Origin: Labyrinthula sp. Ha | Lineage: Eukaryota > Sar > Bigyra > Labyrinthulida > Labyrinthulaceae | Assembly (NCBI GenBank): GCA_015227615.1 | Contig: JAALGZ010000058.1 | Coordinates: 62,001 to 126,000 of the forward strand | Length of the DNA: 64,000 nucleotides | Direction: 5' to 3' | In this document: in pieces, positions 1 through 11,400 of the stretch | Layout of the letters: every line of letters starts with the position of its first letter | Position numbering within the stretch: the first letter of the stretch is position 1 | The notes under the pieces: model-generated | Database searches by the model: none | What the model was told of the DNA's origin: nothing | The model's input: the letters and a program-made list of their open reading frames with translations, nothing else | Translations under genes and position numbers: made by a program

Positions 1-2419
1 AATCTGTTCTAGAATATTGTACTTAGATAGCCATGCCCTAGAATCCTTTATTTTATGTCCATTGAGAATAGTTAGATATGGGAAACGTCTTAGAGGTTTT
101 TTCCGCTTTCTTCTAAGTAGCGTCATATAAACAAATGTCACGGAGTCGATATATATTGTATTGTTTACCCAAGGGAGGCAAAACCACCTAAAGTTTAAGA
201 AAGACAAAAATACATACTTTTCTCTAAATAACATCCTTTATGTACCTAAATAAGAATTCTGACAATACTTGATTACTTAAATTGTGCTCTAAGTCAACAA
301 ACTGTATTAACTTCATTGGCCAGTTTGTGTTGACTTTCTCATTTAGTAAGTAATAGAATCCTTTTGGAATAATTAGTTTTGGTTTTACTGGGTTGCTTTT
401 CTGTGAAAGATTAATTTGGTTTCAAGTGGATTGGTGACTTCAGTATAGAGCTCTAAGTTTGGTATTTTATTATTAAAGAGAGACTCTTGGATTCTTGTTT
501 TGTTTTCATGACGCATTTATTACAGTTTTTCTCAAAATAGCAATAAGCAAGCTAACTGCCATATTAAGTATTTGTACTGCATGTGTCTAGTATCACACAT
601 CGATAGGGTGGCCTACAAGCCTCTCATATAAAGATAGCTTTGGGCATGTTTGATATTAACTAATTTATGGGGACTCATCAAATTCTTGAATCACTCTATC
701 ACGAGTATTTGACCCCCCCACTGCTGCTCTACCTGGCCATGCACCGTTTCAAGCACCTATAAGTGGGTTTCTATCAGGTTATAATTTGACTTAGAAGTTT
801 GATCTGTTATAGAAGATTTGAGGTAGTGAGCTATAGAAAACTTCCAGGTGTAGTAGGGCTTAGGCCAATATTATATATAATGGACACTAGTTTAGCTCGC
901 TCTAACTAAGATGGTTTAAAAACTTGGAGAAAATGAACAATTTTGTTAGTGTTAGCGAGAAATATACTTCCCGCAGTGATCATTCTAGGTCTAATCTTCG
1001 ATGAGACTGACCGTTAATTGCCATTAAATGTATCTTCAAAAACTTAAAATAATGTTATAAATTTTGAATTGTCGTTTATTAAGGTTACCCCAGGTGAAGA
1101 AAAGTTAGTTTTTTTGCGAAGCCAAAACGGCGTACGCACTTCCTGAACAAGTGCCAGTAGATGTGGTGGCTACTTCTTAAACTACGTGTTGCAAACAAAT
1201 ATCTGATTACTGTATAGTAAAGTTGTGATGGACCCCTCTCGGTACTTGAAATAATTCTAGTATTTAATTTAACATCTTTTTTGTCTATGACTGTCAAACT
1301 GTTAGTAATTTTCACGCATTACTTATTGGAAACTTTCGCAACTGCTTTTTCCTTTTCATTGACCAGTTCTTTATCTTTGCGTTAGTGCACAACTTTATTC
1401 TCAAGGTATTGGAACTGAAATCCTCACAAAGTGCAACTAAGGTTCTCTTAATCGTGTTTTACAAGATCTTGGGCAGTATCTTCACGTAAATCTTTATCCA
1501 AGCCCAGGATGTGGGGAGTCAACGTTAGCTAGCAGCATTTACCTCTTATTTTCTGAAAAGATAACCAACGTCAGATTGGTTGTCCAACATAAGCAAACTC
1601 AGTAGCTACTGCTAGTTTTAGCTGTGTTACAATACTACGGCACTTATATTCAGTTTCTAAAGACTCTTTCAGAATACTGGATGGGTGTTGACCATTCACT
1701 GGAGGGTTCTAGCTCAGTAGTTCGTAGTTATCTTATTATTAACATGTCACTAGTTTTGCAAAAACCTACTATATAAGAGCCCTTATTAGCATTGAAATAA
1801 GTTATATTCAAACAATCAAATTATGTAGATATTCAGATTCGCTGCATGTCCTAGTTACTTTTTTAGATAGTCCAAATGACTTTTTTCAATGTTCACTTTA
1901 CATTATTCTTTGTCCTTGATGATGTTTCGGGACACGTTTATGAGTAGAGACAATGCCTTAAACTCCCAAGGAAAGGTATGATGCAACATATCATAACTAA
2001 GAAAACATAATTTGGTCCATCTAAATATCTCGTTATTTCTCATGCACAAAGAGGAAGAGTTATAACCAAGTTTATTTATGTAGTTGAAAATATAAGGTTT
2101 AAGCTGAAGAACAAATATAAGTTGTAAATCTCTCCGCTGTTAAGAAAAAGAGCTAATCAAACCAGGAATTGTTGTTTAAATGCCCTTTACTTCAAGTATG
2201 GAGCCAGGGTGCTACAGCAGCTTGAAGAAATTTACTTAAAAACTACAAATGTATGTTAAATTGAAGCATATATAGTGTGCAAAACAGGTGATTATGAAGA
2301 CGATCGGGTAAAAGCAGGAAAACTAAAAACTATATACTTTTGGCGCCTTATCAACTTGAAAAACATACCTTAGTTTTCTTTTCTGGAAACTACTTCTCTA
2401 AACAAAATGAAACAGTTTA
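1..2419. other. gene-free spacer
   Basis: I see no gene here. The longest open frames are about 75 codons, have no recognisable motifs and no coding-like purine bias, and are expected by chance in DNA of this composition. No tRNA or rRNA signature was noticed by eye. The right part is the region 3' of the ADCK2-like gene. Confidence 0.5.
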
Positions 2420-4087
2420 TTAGTATGAAAAAATATCTTCACCAGAGTAGATTGCTGACTGTGCAACTTTCCGAATAACCAGAGACTTGTAGTTTCTATT
2501 AGATCTAATAAGAAAAGGTATACTTTGCTTAAATATGTCAAGGCTGCCATCTAGCTGTCGAAGTATTCCTTCTGCTATAACAAAACTCAATACCAATGTA
2601 CTGAAGTTTGGATCTATAGGTATCCTATGTTTATATACAAGTGTTAAGACATCCTGGAGAACATCCCCAATCTTTACTCGTTCCAGACGAAATGTGCTGA
2701 CAGCAACATGGCTAACAATATAATCAATACCTTTAATGAACTCTTCTTGACTTTCTCTTGATGCCAAAATTAGTTCTGATCTTGATCGTTCAATCATCAA
2801 CGAACCCGCAACATCTCCTTTTCCACGAGAAACAGCAGAAAAAAGGTCAAGAAAATTTTCCTGGTCAGTAGGACTTAGTTCTGTTACTAAACCTCCATCA
2901 ATTAAACTTAGCTCCTTCAGCTCTAATTTTGTATCTAGATTTGCAAATTTCATAGTTTCCTTGTGTTTTTTAAAAGTAACAATTATATTTCCTGGATGAA
3001 GGTCACTATGTGTAAAGTTAGAAACAAGAACCATTTCCAGAAATGCGTTTAGACCAAGTCTTGCTACTTTTTTCTTAAAGTTTTTATTTTGTGGTTGGTT
3101 CATTATTTCGTTTAACTTCTCAGAAGGAGATAAAAGTTTAGATAAAGTTATACCTTCTTGATAGGTTTCAATAAGTACACCACCATCTTTAGAGACATAT
3201 AAAGGAGTTGGAAAAGATATTTTTAATCTACTGTTTTGAAAGTTACTTTGAAACCTAGATAGGTTTTGAGCTTCAATATGAAGATCTAATTGAAGTTTCA
3301 TAAAGGTAGAAAATTGCATACAAGCTGCCTGGATAGAAAAGGGTTGAAGTTGATAGGGTAACATAGAGTGTACAAAGTTAGAAAACATATTCAATAAGTC
3401 CAAGTCCATATATATTTTTCTTGACACTTCTGGTTTTGTTATTTTAAGAACAACTTCTTTTCTTGTATTTTTTAATTTTGTTTTATATACATTAGCTATA
3501 ACACCAGAACCTACAGATATAAGATATTTTATATCTACAGAGTCAAAAACTGTTTTCTCTTCATTAATTTCAACGGGAAACTTCTTGTTTTCAAGATCTA
3601 AGTTTTCGAGTAAATAAACTTTATCTCTTTTTAAAGAGTTTGAAGAAGATACAGAGTCATGAAGAGTAGATAAAGTTTTTCTAAAGCTTTCAGAAAATAG
3701 ATCTGCTCTAGTAGACGCCCATTGTCCTAATTTTTGAAACATAGGACCAGAAAGTTTCAAGCTAAATAACAAGGAGTTATGTAAGAGATAATCAACCTTC
3801 AAAAACTTAGGAAGAATAAGAGAGAAAGGTAGGATAAGTACCGTAGGTAGAAAATAGATTCCAAGTTCAAGTATTCTGCATACTGCTTGAAAAACATAAG
3901 TGAAGTTTGGTTTTGGATTTGTTCTGCAAGTTGACTTTATCAGCAAATTTGGTGCTTTCTTCTGACAAAAAACAGGTTTAGATATAAGAAGAGGATGAGA
4001 TATAAATAAAAGAGATGAAGGTATTAAGATTGATTGTTTTGGTATTAATTTGATTGCATTTAAAATTGATTTGTGAAAATAAAACAT
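2420..4087 (-). CDS. ADCK2: ADCK2-like ABC1/UbiB atypical kinase
   Basis: A 555-residue protein of the ABC1/ADCK/UbiB family of atypical kinases, which act around coenzyme Q and lipid homeostasis, mostly in mitochondria and plastids. Visible motifs in order: the family signature KLGQWASTRADLF, closest as I remember it to ADCK2; a nucleotide-binding stretch GSGVIANVYK followed by VVLKITKPEV; the catalytic loop HSDLHPGN; and the metal-binding LIDGG. I chose the ATG at 4087 rather than the in-frame ATG at 4150. The shorter N-terminus is basic, serine-rich and free of acidic residues, like a mitochondrial presequence, and the longer form would read deep into the divergent neighbour. With this start its ATG and that of the 2OG oxygenase share one CATG. 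No intron is needed. The family is secure; the ADCK2 subgroup is inferred from the signature alone. Confidence 0.85.
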   Translation of the reverse strand: MFYFHKSILNAIKLIPKQSILIPSSLLFISHPLLISKPVFCQKKAPNLLIKSTCRTNPKPNFTYVFQAVCRILELGIYFLPTVLILPFSLILPKFLKVDYLLHNSLLFSLKLSGPMFQKLGQWASTRADLFSESFRKTLSTLHDSVSSSNSLKRDKVYLLENLDLENKKFPVEINEEKTVFDSVDIKYLISVGSGVIANVYKTKLKNTRKEVVLKITKPEVSRKIYMDLDLLNMFSNFVHSMLPYQLQPFSIQAACMQFSTFMKLQLDLHIEAQNLSRFQSNFQNSRLKISFPTPLYVSKDGGVLIETYQEGITLSKLLSPSEKLNEIMNQPQNKNFKKKVARLGLNAFLEMVLVSNFTHSDLHPGNIIVTFKKHKETMKFANLDTKLELKELSLIDGGLVTELSPTDQENFLDLFSAVSRGKGDVAGSLMIERSRSELILASRESQEEFIKGIDYIVSHVAVSTFRLERVKIGDVLQDVLTLVYKHRIPIDPNFSTLVLSFVIAEGILRQLDGSLDIFKQSIPFLIRSNRNYKSLVIRKVAQSAIYSGEDIFSY

Positions 4088-5450
4088 GCGTTTATTGAAA
4101 ACAATCATTTTGATTAATTCAATCAATTTAATAAAATCAAATACATGCAATCAACAAAACATAAATGTATTTGAAGCACATATTGATAATACACCATATA
4201 AAGATATAGATGAATTAAGACAATTCTTACTTGAGAACAACCTTGTACAACTTCAAAATACAGTACATAAACACGATTTTCTTAATAAGAACATCATACT
4301 TCTCCCAAGTCCAGATATTCAAGGTATATCAGTTGAACAAACTCCTCCTGCTTACACAGATCCTTTTATTCCATTTTCAATATCTACAGCCTTATCTGAA
4401 AGATACTTTGATACTGAAGTCAAACTAATTTGTCTTCGTAAAGGTACACCTGTAAAATCTATACCTTATTACTATGAGAAGGGAGCTGGATATAAATGGT
4501 TTACAAACGAATGTAGAAAAGTTGAGCTTGGTTTGGTAAACTTTATATCAAAGGATAAACCTCTAGAAGTCTTTTGGGTGTCTCCAAAAGGAGAAAGACA
4601 CTTTCAAGGCAATTTGGACTATGGTGAACCAAAGACACTATGGAGACAAACGTTCATTGGCCACCAGTTTGTAGTCATCGGAAAGAATGAAGTTACCGGA
4701 GAGAGTGTTGAAGAAGTTATTGATATTCAAAGTGATACTTTTAGAGTAATAGGGAGCAAATTTCAAGAAACACAGAAGAATCAACGAGAAGATTTGACAG
4801 AGAAGCAAAAGGATAACGTCAATATGTATGAGTTAGGAAGAGCAGAGAGAGTTGAAAGAACTTTTACGAAAGATGGATATTATAGAATGGCTATGCCGAA
4901 AAAACTATGGGGTTCGATACAAACATTTTGGAATAATAATAAAGATAGAGAACTTAATATGTTTGAAGAAATATGGAAAGGTAGAAGTACTTATGTCAAC
5001 TGGTGGAAAGAAGTTCCTTTAATGAGTGTCGCACCGTTTGGTTTAAAAGCTAAGTGGCATGAACTGCTTCAACCTGTTCTAGAAAGTTGGGCGAATACTT
5101 GTTTGATTCCTACTGACTTATATGGAATAAGAAGTTATTTCGATGGAAACTGGTTGTTGAACCATGTTGATAGACACGAAACTCATGCTGTTAGTGCAAT
5201 TATTAATGTTGAACAAAATGATATTCGAGAAGATTGGGAATTGGAAGTCATTAACTTAAATGGAACAGTTGTTCACTCACCTCTTTTTGAAGAAGAAATG
5301 TTTTTGTATGAATCTGCCAAGGTTATGCATGGAAGACCAAAGCCACTTGAAGGTAGAAGATATGTCAATGTATTCTTTCACTATAAACCAGTTGTGGATG
5401 ATGACGTCAAATGGTGGTTAACTCCAGATTCTGTAAAGATAGAACTCTAA
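4086..5450 (+). CDS. 2OG-Fe(II) dioxygenase, prolyl-hydroxylase-like
   Basis: A 454-residue protein whose C-terminal third is a 2-oxoglutarate/Fe(II)-dependent dioxygenase domain. The iron ligands are visible as H360-x-D362 (in NHVDRHETH) and H415 (in VMHGRP), with a candidate 2OG-binding arginine at 425 (in GRRYVNVFF). The first 20 residues (MRLLKTIILINSINLIKSN) are hydrophobic and may be a signal peptide or anchor, which would put the enzyme in the secretory pathway like collagen-type prolyl hydroxylases. The substrate is not readable from sequence. The middle (about residues 60-250) is not recognised. There is no other Met before about residue 245, so the start is well determined. It ends 76 nt before the convergent phosphate transporter gene. 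Confidence 0.8.
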   Translation: MRLLKTIILINSINLIKSNTCNQQNINVFEAHIDNTPYKDIDELRQFLLENNLVQLQNTVHKHDFLNKNIILLPSPDIQGISVEQTPPAYTDPFIPFSISTALSERYFDTEVKLICLRKGTPVKSIPYYYEKGAGYKWFTNECRKVELGLVNFISKDKPLEVFWVSPKGERHFQGNLDYGEPKTLWRQTFIGHQFVVIGKNEVTGESVEEVIDIQSDTFRVIGSKFQETQKNQREDLTEKQKDNVNMYELGRAERVERTFTKDGYYRMAMPKKLWGSIQTFWNNNKDRELNMFEEIWKGRSTYVNWWKEVPLMSVAPFGLKAKWHELLQPVLESWANTCLIPTDLYGIRSYFDGNWLLNHVDRHETHAVSAIINVEQNDIREDWELEVINLNGTVVHSPLFEEEMFLYESAKVMHGRPKPLEGRRYVNVFFHYKPVVDDDVKWWLTPDSVKIEL

Positions 5451-5526
5451 TACTCCATAAAAAAAGACCCGTATAACTTTTCATACTTAAGCTACTTAAT
5501 ATATTTACTTGACACTAGAACTTTTC

Positions 5527-7284
5527 TTATACAGAAAGTGGCTCTCCTTCGGCACCGCCTGCTGCAATCTTCTCAGCTTCTTTAGACTTAACTTTTTGTT
5601 CTCTAGATTTAACAAATTCTTCAAACTTAGCATCTCCACCTCTATATTTATAAAAGAATATAGCCCATCCATGACCAATAATAAATGCAATAAGAAACAA
5701 AGCAGCAACAGTTTTTCCACCAGTATTTCCTTCTTCAAAACCAAAAGATATAGCAAAAATAGTCAAAGGATAAATTAAAAATGCAAGAGCTAAATATACA
5801 AGAGGAAATACTTTCCATAAAGAAGCCATATATCCAAGAAAAGTTGCAGCTTTAATAGGCGGTTGTCTCATAAAAGGTATAACATACCAAATAAGAACAC
5901 CAAATATGTTGAAAAACAAGTGAACAAAAGCAATTTCTAAACCATCTGGGTTTCCTTTAGTAAAAGCAGCAATAAGTCCAGTACCAGTAGTTCCAATATT
6001 AGCACCAAGTGTAAAAGGATACATATTTTTTAATTCAATAGCACCAACAGCAACCAAAGGTGTTAATAAAGAAGTTGTTATACTTGAACTTTGTACAAAT
6101 AAAGTTAATAAAGTTCCAACAAGAATAGAAATATATCCACCTCCAATAAAGTTATAGTTCAAAGCTTTTATAATAATACCTTTTGCTGGTCCTCTAATAA
6201 GAGTTGTTAATACTTTCACAATAACAAATAGTGAAGCAATAAGCATCAATAGTGATAGAACAACAGCTATTATACCACCAGCACTATCACTATAATTGCT
6301 TAACCAACCACCTTCAATCATAACTTGAGAATCAAAAGCTTCTTTAGCACCTTCATATACTGTTTCATTAAATATACCACCAACACACCAATCACAAGTA
6401 GAAGAACCACCACATTCTTCTACAGATTGTCCAGTTTGAAACTTAAAACTTCCTTCACAATCGCTTTCATCTTTTGGTCTAGGAGGAAAATCTACTGCAT
6501 GATCTTCAATTACATCACTATCTACTTCAATAATCTTAACCAATATAGGATCAACTAACCACTCAATAGGGTTAGACTCATCATATTGTTCACCTTCTTT
6601 TGCAATATTTACACTTACATTATCTGCAAGTATTTTAGCAATTGCTTGTAAAGGTCCACCTTTTCCACCTCTTAATCCACTTACAATAAGTTCAGTTGGA
6701 AGTAATACAACTACATTCAAATAATTAAACATATCATGAACTGTAGCTCCAGCAAATCCTCTTGAATATGCAACAGGGTCTTCAATAAATCCAAGAGATA
6801 CAATAGTATTTGTTACTGAAGTTCCAATATTTGCTCCCATAATCATAGGTATAGCATTTTCAACAGATACAATACCACTTCCAACCAGAACAACGACAAC
6901 TGAAGTAGTTGTACTACTTGATTGAACAAGTACAGTTGCAAGAATACCAATCATTAACCCAAGTATTGGGTTTACATCTTCACCAAAGAGTTGTCCAGCA
7001 GAAACACCAGTTAGTGCTTTAAACCCATCTCCCATAAGACTAATGGAAAGTAGGAAAAAGTAAAGTGCTCCAAATACCAGTGCAATTCTAAACAGATACA
7101 CTCCAGCTTTATACCAAGTAGGTTTATCTGCAAGGTCATCTTTTCCCATTTCTTCTTCGATAACTTCACGAATGATTTCTTCATCAACTTTTCCATCTTT
7201 AGATACCATTGGGTTAGCAGTTACTGCATCTTCTTGCTCAACAGCTTTAATTGCAACATTTACTTTATTTTCTGTGTCTGTCAT
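5527..7284 (-). CDS. type II Na+/phosphate cotransporter (SLC34/NptA family)
   Basis: A 585-residue integral membrane protein of the Na_Pi_cotrans family, which imports inorganic phosphate with sodium across the plasma membrane. The family is built from an inverted duplication, and both QSSS hallmarks are present: QSSSTTTS at about residue 121 and QSSSITTS at about 398, each in a glycine/alanine-rich membrane repeat. Between them lies a large hydrophilic loop with several cysteines (DCEG, EECGG, TCDWC) that fits the disulphide-bonded extracellular loop of SLC34 proteins. The N-terminal 60 and C-terminal 40 residues are charged and cytoplasmic in character. The gene is intronless, and the start is the first Met after an A+T-rich leader. 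Length is close to that of animal NaPi-II proteins. Confidence 0.92.
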   Translation of the reverse strand: MTDTENKVNVAIKAVEQEDAVTANPMVSKDGKVDEEIIREVIEEEMGKDDLADKPTWYKAGVYLFRIALVFGALYFFLLSISLMGDGFKALTGVSAGQLFGEDVNPILGLMIGILATVLVQSSSTTTSVVVVLVGSGIVSVENAIPMIMGANIGTSVTNTIVSLGFIEDPVAYSRGFAGATVHDMFNYLNVVVLLPTELIVSGLRGGKGGPLQAIAKILADNVSVNIAKEGEQYDESNPIEWLVDPILVKIIEVDSDVIEDHAVDFPPRPKDESDCEGSFKFQTGQSVEECGGSSTCDWCVGGIFNETVYEGAKEAFDSQVMIEGGWLSNYSDSAGGIIAVVLSLLMLIASLFVIVKVLTTLIRGPAKGIIIKALNYNFIGGGYISILVGTLLTLFVQSSSITTSLLTPLVAVGAIELKNMYPFTLGANIGTTGTGLIAAFTKGNPDGLEIAFVHLFFNIFGVLIWYVIPFMRQPPIKAATFLGYMASLWKVFPLVYLALAFLIYPLTIFAISFGFEEGNTGGKTVAALFLIAFIIGHGWAIFFYKYRGGDAKFEEFVKSREQKVKSKEAEKIAAGGAEGEPLSV

Positions 7285-7571
7285 TTTTATTATTTGGTTT
7301 GGTTTAAATTTGAAAGTTCAGCATATCTCTTGAATTGAATCTTCTCATCCGGGAATAGTAATATCTTATTGGAAGAATATAAATGTAATATAATAAATAT
7401 TATTACGATTCCGTAACAAACAATAGTAATATATAAATAAGAGTTATCCTTTAAAGTAATTATACATAAATAGGTGGATGGACATATAATTATATTGGTA
7501 TTTTCCATATAAATATAGAAATATTTATTTATATGAATGATCAATGCTTAAAAAAAAAAATAATAAATGAG

Positions 7572-7606
<35 letters not shown>

Positions 7607-10600
7607 TGAGATATACTTTAAAAATATATAAATCTCAATTTAAAATATAATAATTATTAAATTTAATAATAGATACAAAAATATAAAATACCTAATATTG
7701 AATCTAAAAATAAGATAGGAATGATAAAATTCTGAAGTTGAATACAGGATCTTTAGTATGATATTAATATAGTTAAATTATGAAAAGTTATATATTTATA
7801 TATTATCATATATTATTTAATCAACAATTGCGTTAAATATTATAACTAGACCCTAGAAGATCACTACACTTGGCCCATAGGTTCTGTTTTTATTTTCTAT
7901 GATTCGACTTTAAAATGCATCACCTGTTTTAAATAGGAGACAAGTGAAGACACACTTTAAACAAAATTTCTTAAACAGTTTTCTGTTTAAATCGGATGAA
8001 AAAGTACTAGACAACCAGAACATATGTTATGTTTTCAAAACTCAAGTTTCTTAAGAAAAAGGAGAACTCTATTGTTGAGAAGGGTAACGAAGATATCCCC
8101 CTCTATCAAGATATTAAGTTGGTTATGTTCTACTTGATACCTTTAAAGGAAGGTATAATCATTATGATTAGTTACTCTATAACACAAGATTAAGCAGTTT
8201 TGTGATGGAGGAAGCAGTCAACATATATATTAAATTTTTCTTAAGCTCAAGCTCTCAGGAAACTACAATGTAACCCCATCTCAATGTTTCTCAGCGTCTC
8301 AGAGTTTCCCCGACTTTAAAGTGCTCTCGGTATATGTTAACAACTCTCGACAAATCTAGGGACATCGGCTTTCGAGAGTTCGGGCATTAAATCTGACCTC
8401 CACCAGGAGTTTCCGCTCTTCCTTTTGTTATCTTAGTAAACTCCTTCTTGGCAATCTCATACGGCTTCGTTTTGCTTCCATCATATTCCGTAGGTAGTTT
8501 CCTTCGAAGCCATTTAGTTCGCTAACGCTAAAATTTTTGAATAATGGCTTATGATTATAACATTGTCTAGTACCAGTCCTTGGTCTACTTGAGAAAGATA
8601 ACACTTACTATTTGGTGCTGAGATGTCGCGAATGTAGTCACATTCATCTTTTCACTGAAAAATCATTAATTGGAAAAACCCTTCTTCTTAGGCGTTATTA
8701 CTCATAGACAAAAACTATTGGATGAAACTGTTTCTGGAACTCCTTTGAAAGTCCATATTGTTGTTCTCTGGTAGTAGAGAGGTGACTTACAGGCACAGGG
8801 TTCTAAAAAATAAAACAGTCCAACTGTTTGCAACTGTTTATGGCCGCAACCCCTCCAAATATAACTTTGCTAATCTTGTCTTATTTATTTTTATCTACAA
8901 CTTGGGATAACAAGTTGTTCATATTTTTTTTTGAAAAAGGCAAACTATGTTCACCAGGCAGAAAATATTCTTCCACCTCTACGACAATAGTACTTCAAGT
9001 TAAAAAATTATTGATTGTGCATGTGACTCTATGCTCCAAGCCGTTCTTACCTTCATCATTACGTTAGGGAACTAGAGACACAGAGTTACAGTATGCTTTC
9101 TGTATCCTTCATTAATGTGAACAGTTTTCCTTTTTACCCAATATATTATTTTCTATTATACCAAGGAAGCTCAACAAACATCCACTGACTCATTCGTGTT
9201 TCTACTGTTTCAGAAGATAATATAGTTTTTCTATGATAAGGTTCATGTTTTAGAATGATATAATACATCGAGAGTGGAAGATCTAACATGGAAACATCCG
9301 CAGGTATGAACTCTTACCTTAAAGATATTCTGATACAGATTTGCTCATTAGTAGAGCATGAACATTAGTCTTTGGAACAGGAACTTTTAATTTTCCACGG
9401 AAGTGATGCTCTTAAGACAATTTCAACAAAAAATCTAATTGCTTTCATTCAAGGTCATGAAAAGCTATTCTTTGAAATGCAGTTCTTGTGTAGCTTTAAT
9501 CGGTTTTCGTTTATCATAGCCGTATAAAATAGAATAGTGATAATAGTAGACAGATATTATAGGAAATTAAGACTTAACCAAGCTTAAGACATTATCTAAG
9601 ATAAAACAACAACAAAAAAATGCTGACAGCAATCCAATGAATTAAAATAGAAAGACTCGTTGCCAGTATTACGACTAATAGTTAAGAATCATAAGCATAA
9701 TAAGAGAATTTTATCAGTATAAAGTGCTTGTTCTTGGCTTTTCACATGTCCTTCAATGAGCTAAAGATTTAGGATTGATGGCATAAGTGTCTGATTGACT
9801 TTAGTATAAATTCTTAGCATTCTTTGTAGTAAGTCTGCCTCATTTGCGAGCATCTTACTATTCGATAGTTCATTCCTAGCAGACAAGCTTCAAGCCTCCA
9901 CGAATCTTAGTTTCTATGACTAAAATTGAAAAATTGGTCATTGAAAGGAAAATAGCTAATTAAGTAAAACATAACACAAAGGATGAGAAGTTACATTTTT
10001 ATTAAGTGAATCTAGCACTTAGAGTTTCTGACTAGTACTTAGTCACAATTTATCGTTCAAAATATTGGCTCTTAGATCATTTTCTCGAGGACATGGGCTT
10101 GAATGCCATGACTAGGATACTTAATGGAGTTGTTAATAGCTGATATGAAAGGAAACAATTCATGAGCAAAACATTTGAAACAGCATAAAATAAGGTTGCA
10201 AGCTTTGATTCTTGTAACATAATGCTGTTATCTACTAGAACATAGCTTAACTTTGATCCAGCTGATTCTCCTTGCCTTTTAATAAGAGACTAACTGTCTC
10301 TTAACGTCCTTTCAGGTCATTGGATTTACTACCTTAGCAATTGTGCATGAGAATATCTTGGTCGGATAACATTGATTATTATATCTACTCTATGCATAAC
10401 ATAGAAGATCTCTTCTTGCTGAAACGAATATCCACATTTTAAAAGAATATGCATCCTTGCCATACACAAGAAAGAATTCTGAATTTGTTCCTGAGCTGGT
10501 CCATGCCAGATTATGCCTATGTTGAACAATGAACAGGATGCAGCTACTAGTTCATAGACAGTATTGATCCATGCAATTTTGAACGGTACTGATTCTGCAA

Positions 10601-11400
10601 TAATTCTAACCATACTTATTACTAAAGCTCAAGGGGTAACACAAACCGCAGGCTACATGATTTCTGGTTCTAGTATCAAAATTTGAGTCTAGTCCAGATA
10701 TTTTCAACTTACTCATGCTTCTTGAGATACTTAAGAAGCAACAGCATGAGCAATCTTTAGAAATTAATCTCCTTTAAAATTTGTCAAAAATTTATGCGGA
10801 GCGGTTGTGCTCAGAGCATTTAATGAATACTAGTTTTAATAATGATAGTCTTATATATAAATAGTTAAGTTACTGTTTTCTCCATGGTGCAATTAGTTCA
10901 GTTAATATAAGCATACCCAACAACTCAAATTCTTAGACCTTGATTGTTCAAAGCTTGCAGTTCTCCATATGAAAAGCAAAAATATTACTTAGGATCAAAA
11001 TATATAAAGCAGGCACTAGATGGTGCTCAATAAGAATTTAACTCGAATAGATTGAAACATCTGAGGCATTTAGTTAGCCGAGATAAAGAAATAAGGGAAC
11101 GGTTAATAAAACTTAATTTAGCGTGGTGGACACCAGCCTAACAACACAATTAGGTTGAGTGCAAACCTTACACTACAACAACACTTATATTCAATTGGCT
11201 AGAGTAACTTAGGTAAGAAATGCAAAGCTATATCTTGGTTCTTACAACCACAGGAAACAAGAATTCACTGCCAATTGACATATAGAATACAAGGTAATTT
11301 CAAGCGGTTCAGTTAATGAGAACTAGATATTCTTATGAGAATTAAAACTTAAATTTGCCTAAACGAAGTAATTCAAAATAACACTTAAAGTTTATAACTA
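7285..11400. other. gene-free spacer
   Basis: No gene recognised. The first 600 nt are very A+T-rich and would contain the promoter of the phosphate transporter; the rest is less biased. Frames of 79 codons (8828-9067, plus) and 94 codons (10329-10613, minus) show no family resemblance. A 9-bp perfect inverted repeat (AACTCTCGA at 8342-8350 and its complement at 8372-8380) lies in a slightly more G+C-rich patch. Confidence 0.5.
7576..7602. repeat. (TA)n microsatellite
   Basis: An uninterrupted run of alternating T and A, about 13 repeats, in a strongly A+T-rich stretch upstream of the phosphate transporter gene. Confidence 0.9.

Noticed and set aside
8342-8380. 9-bp perfect inverted repeat with a 21-nt loop as a structured RNA or terminator
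   Set aside because: Isolated, with no transcript context or compensatory evidence; such repeats are expected by chance in 64 kb.
10329-10613. 94-codon frame on the minus strand
   Set aside because: No recognisable motif, no neighbours or splice-like flanks, and balanced strand composition like the surrounding spacer.
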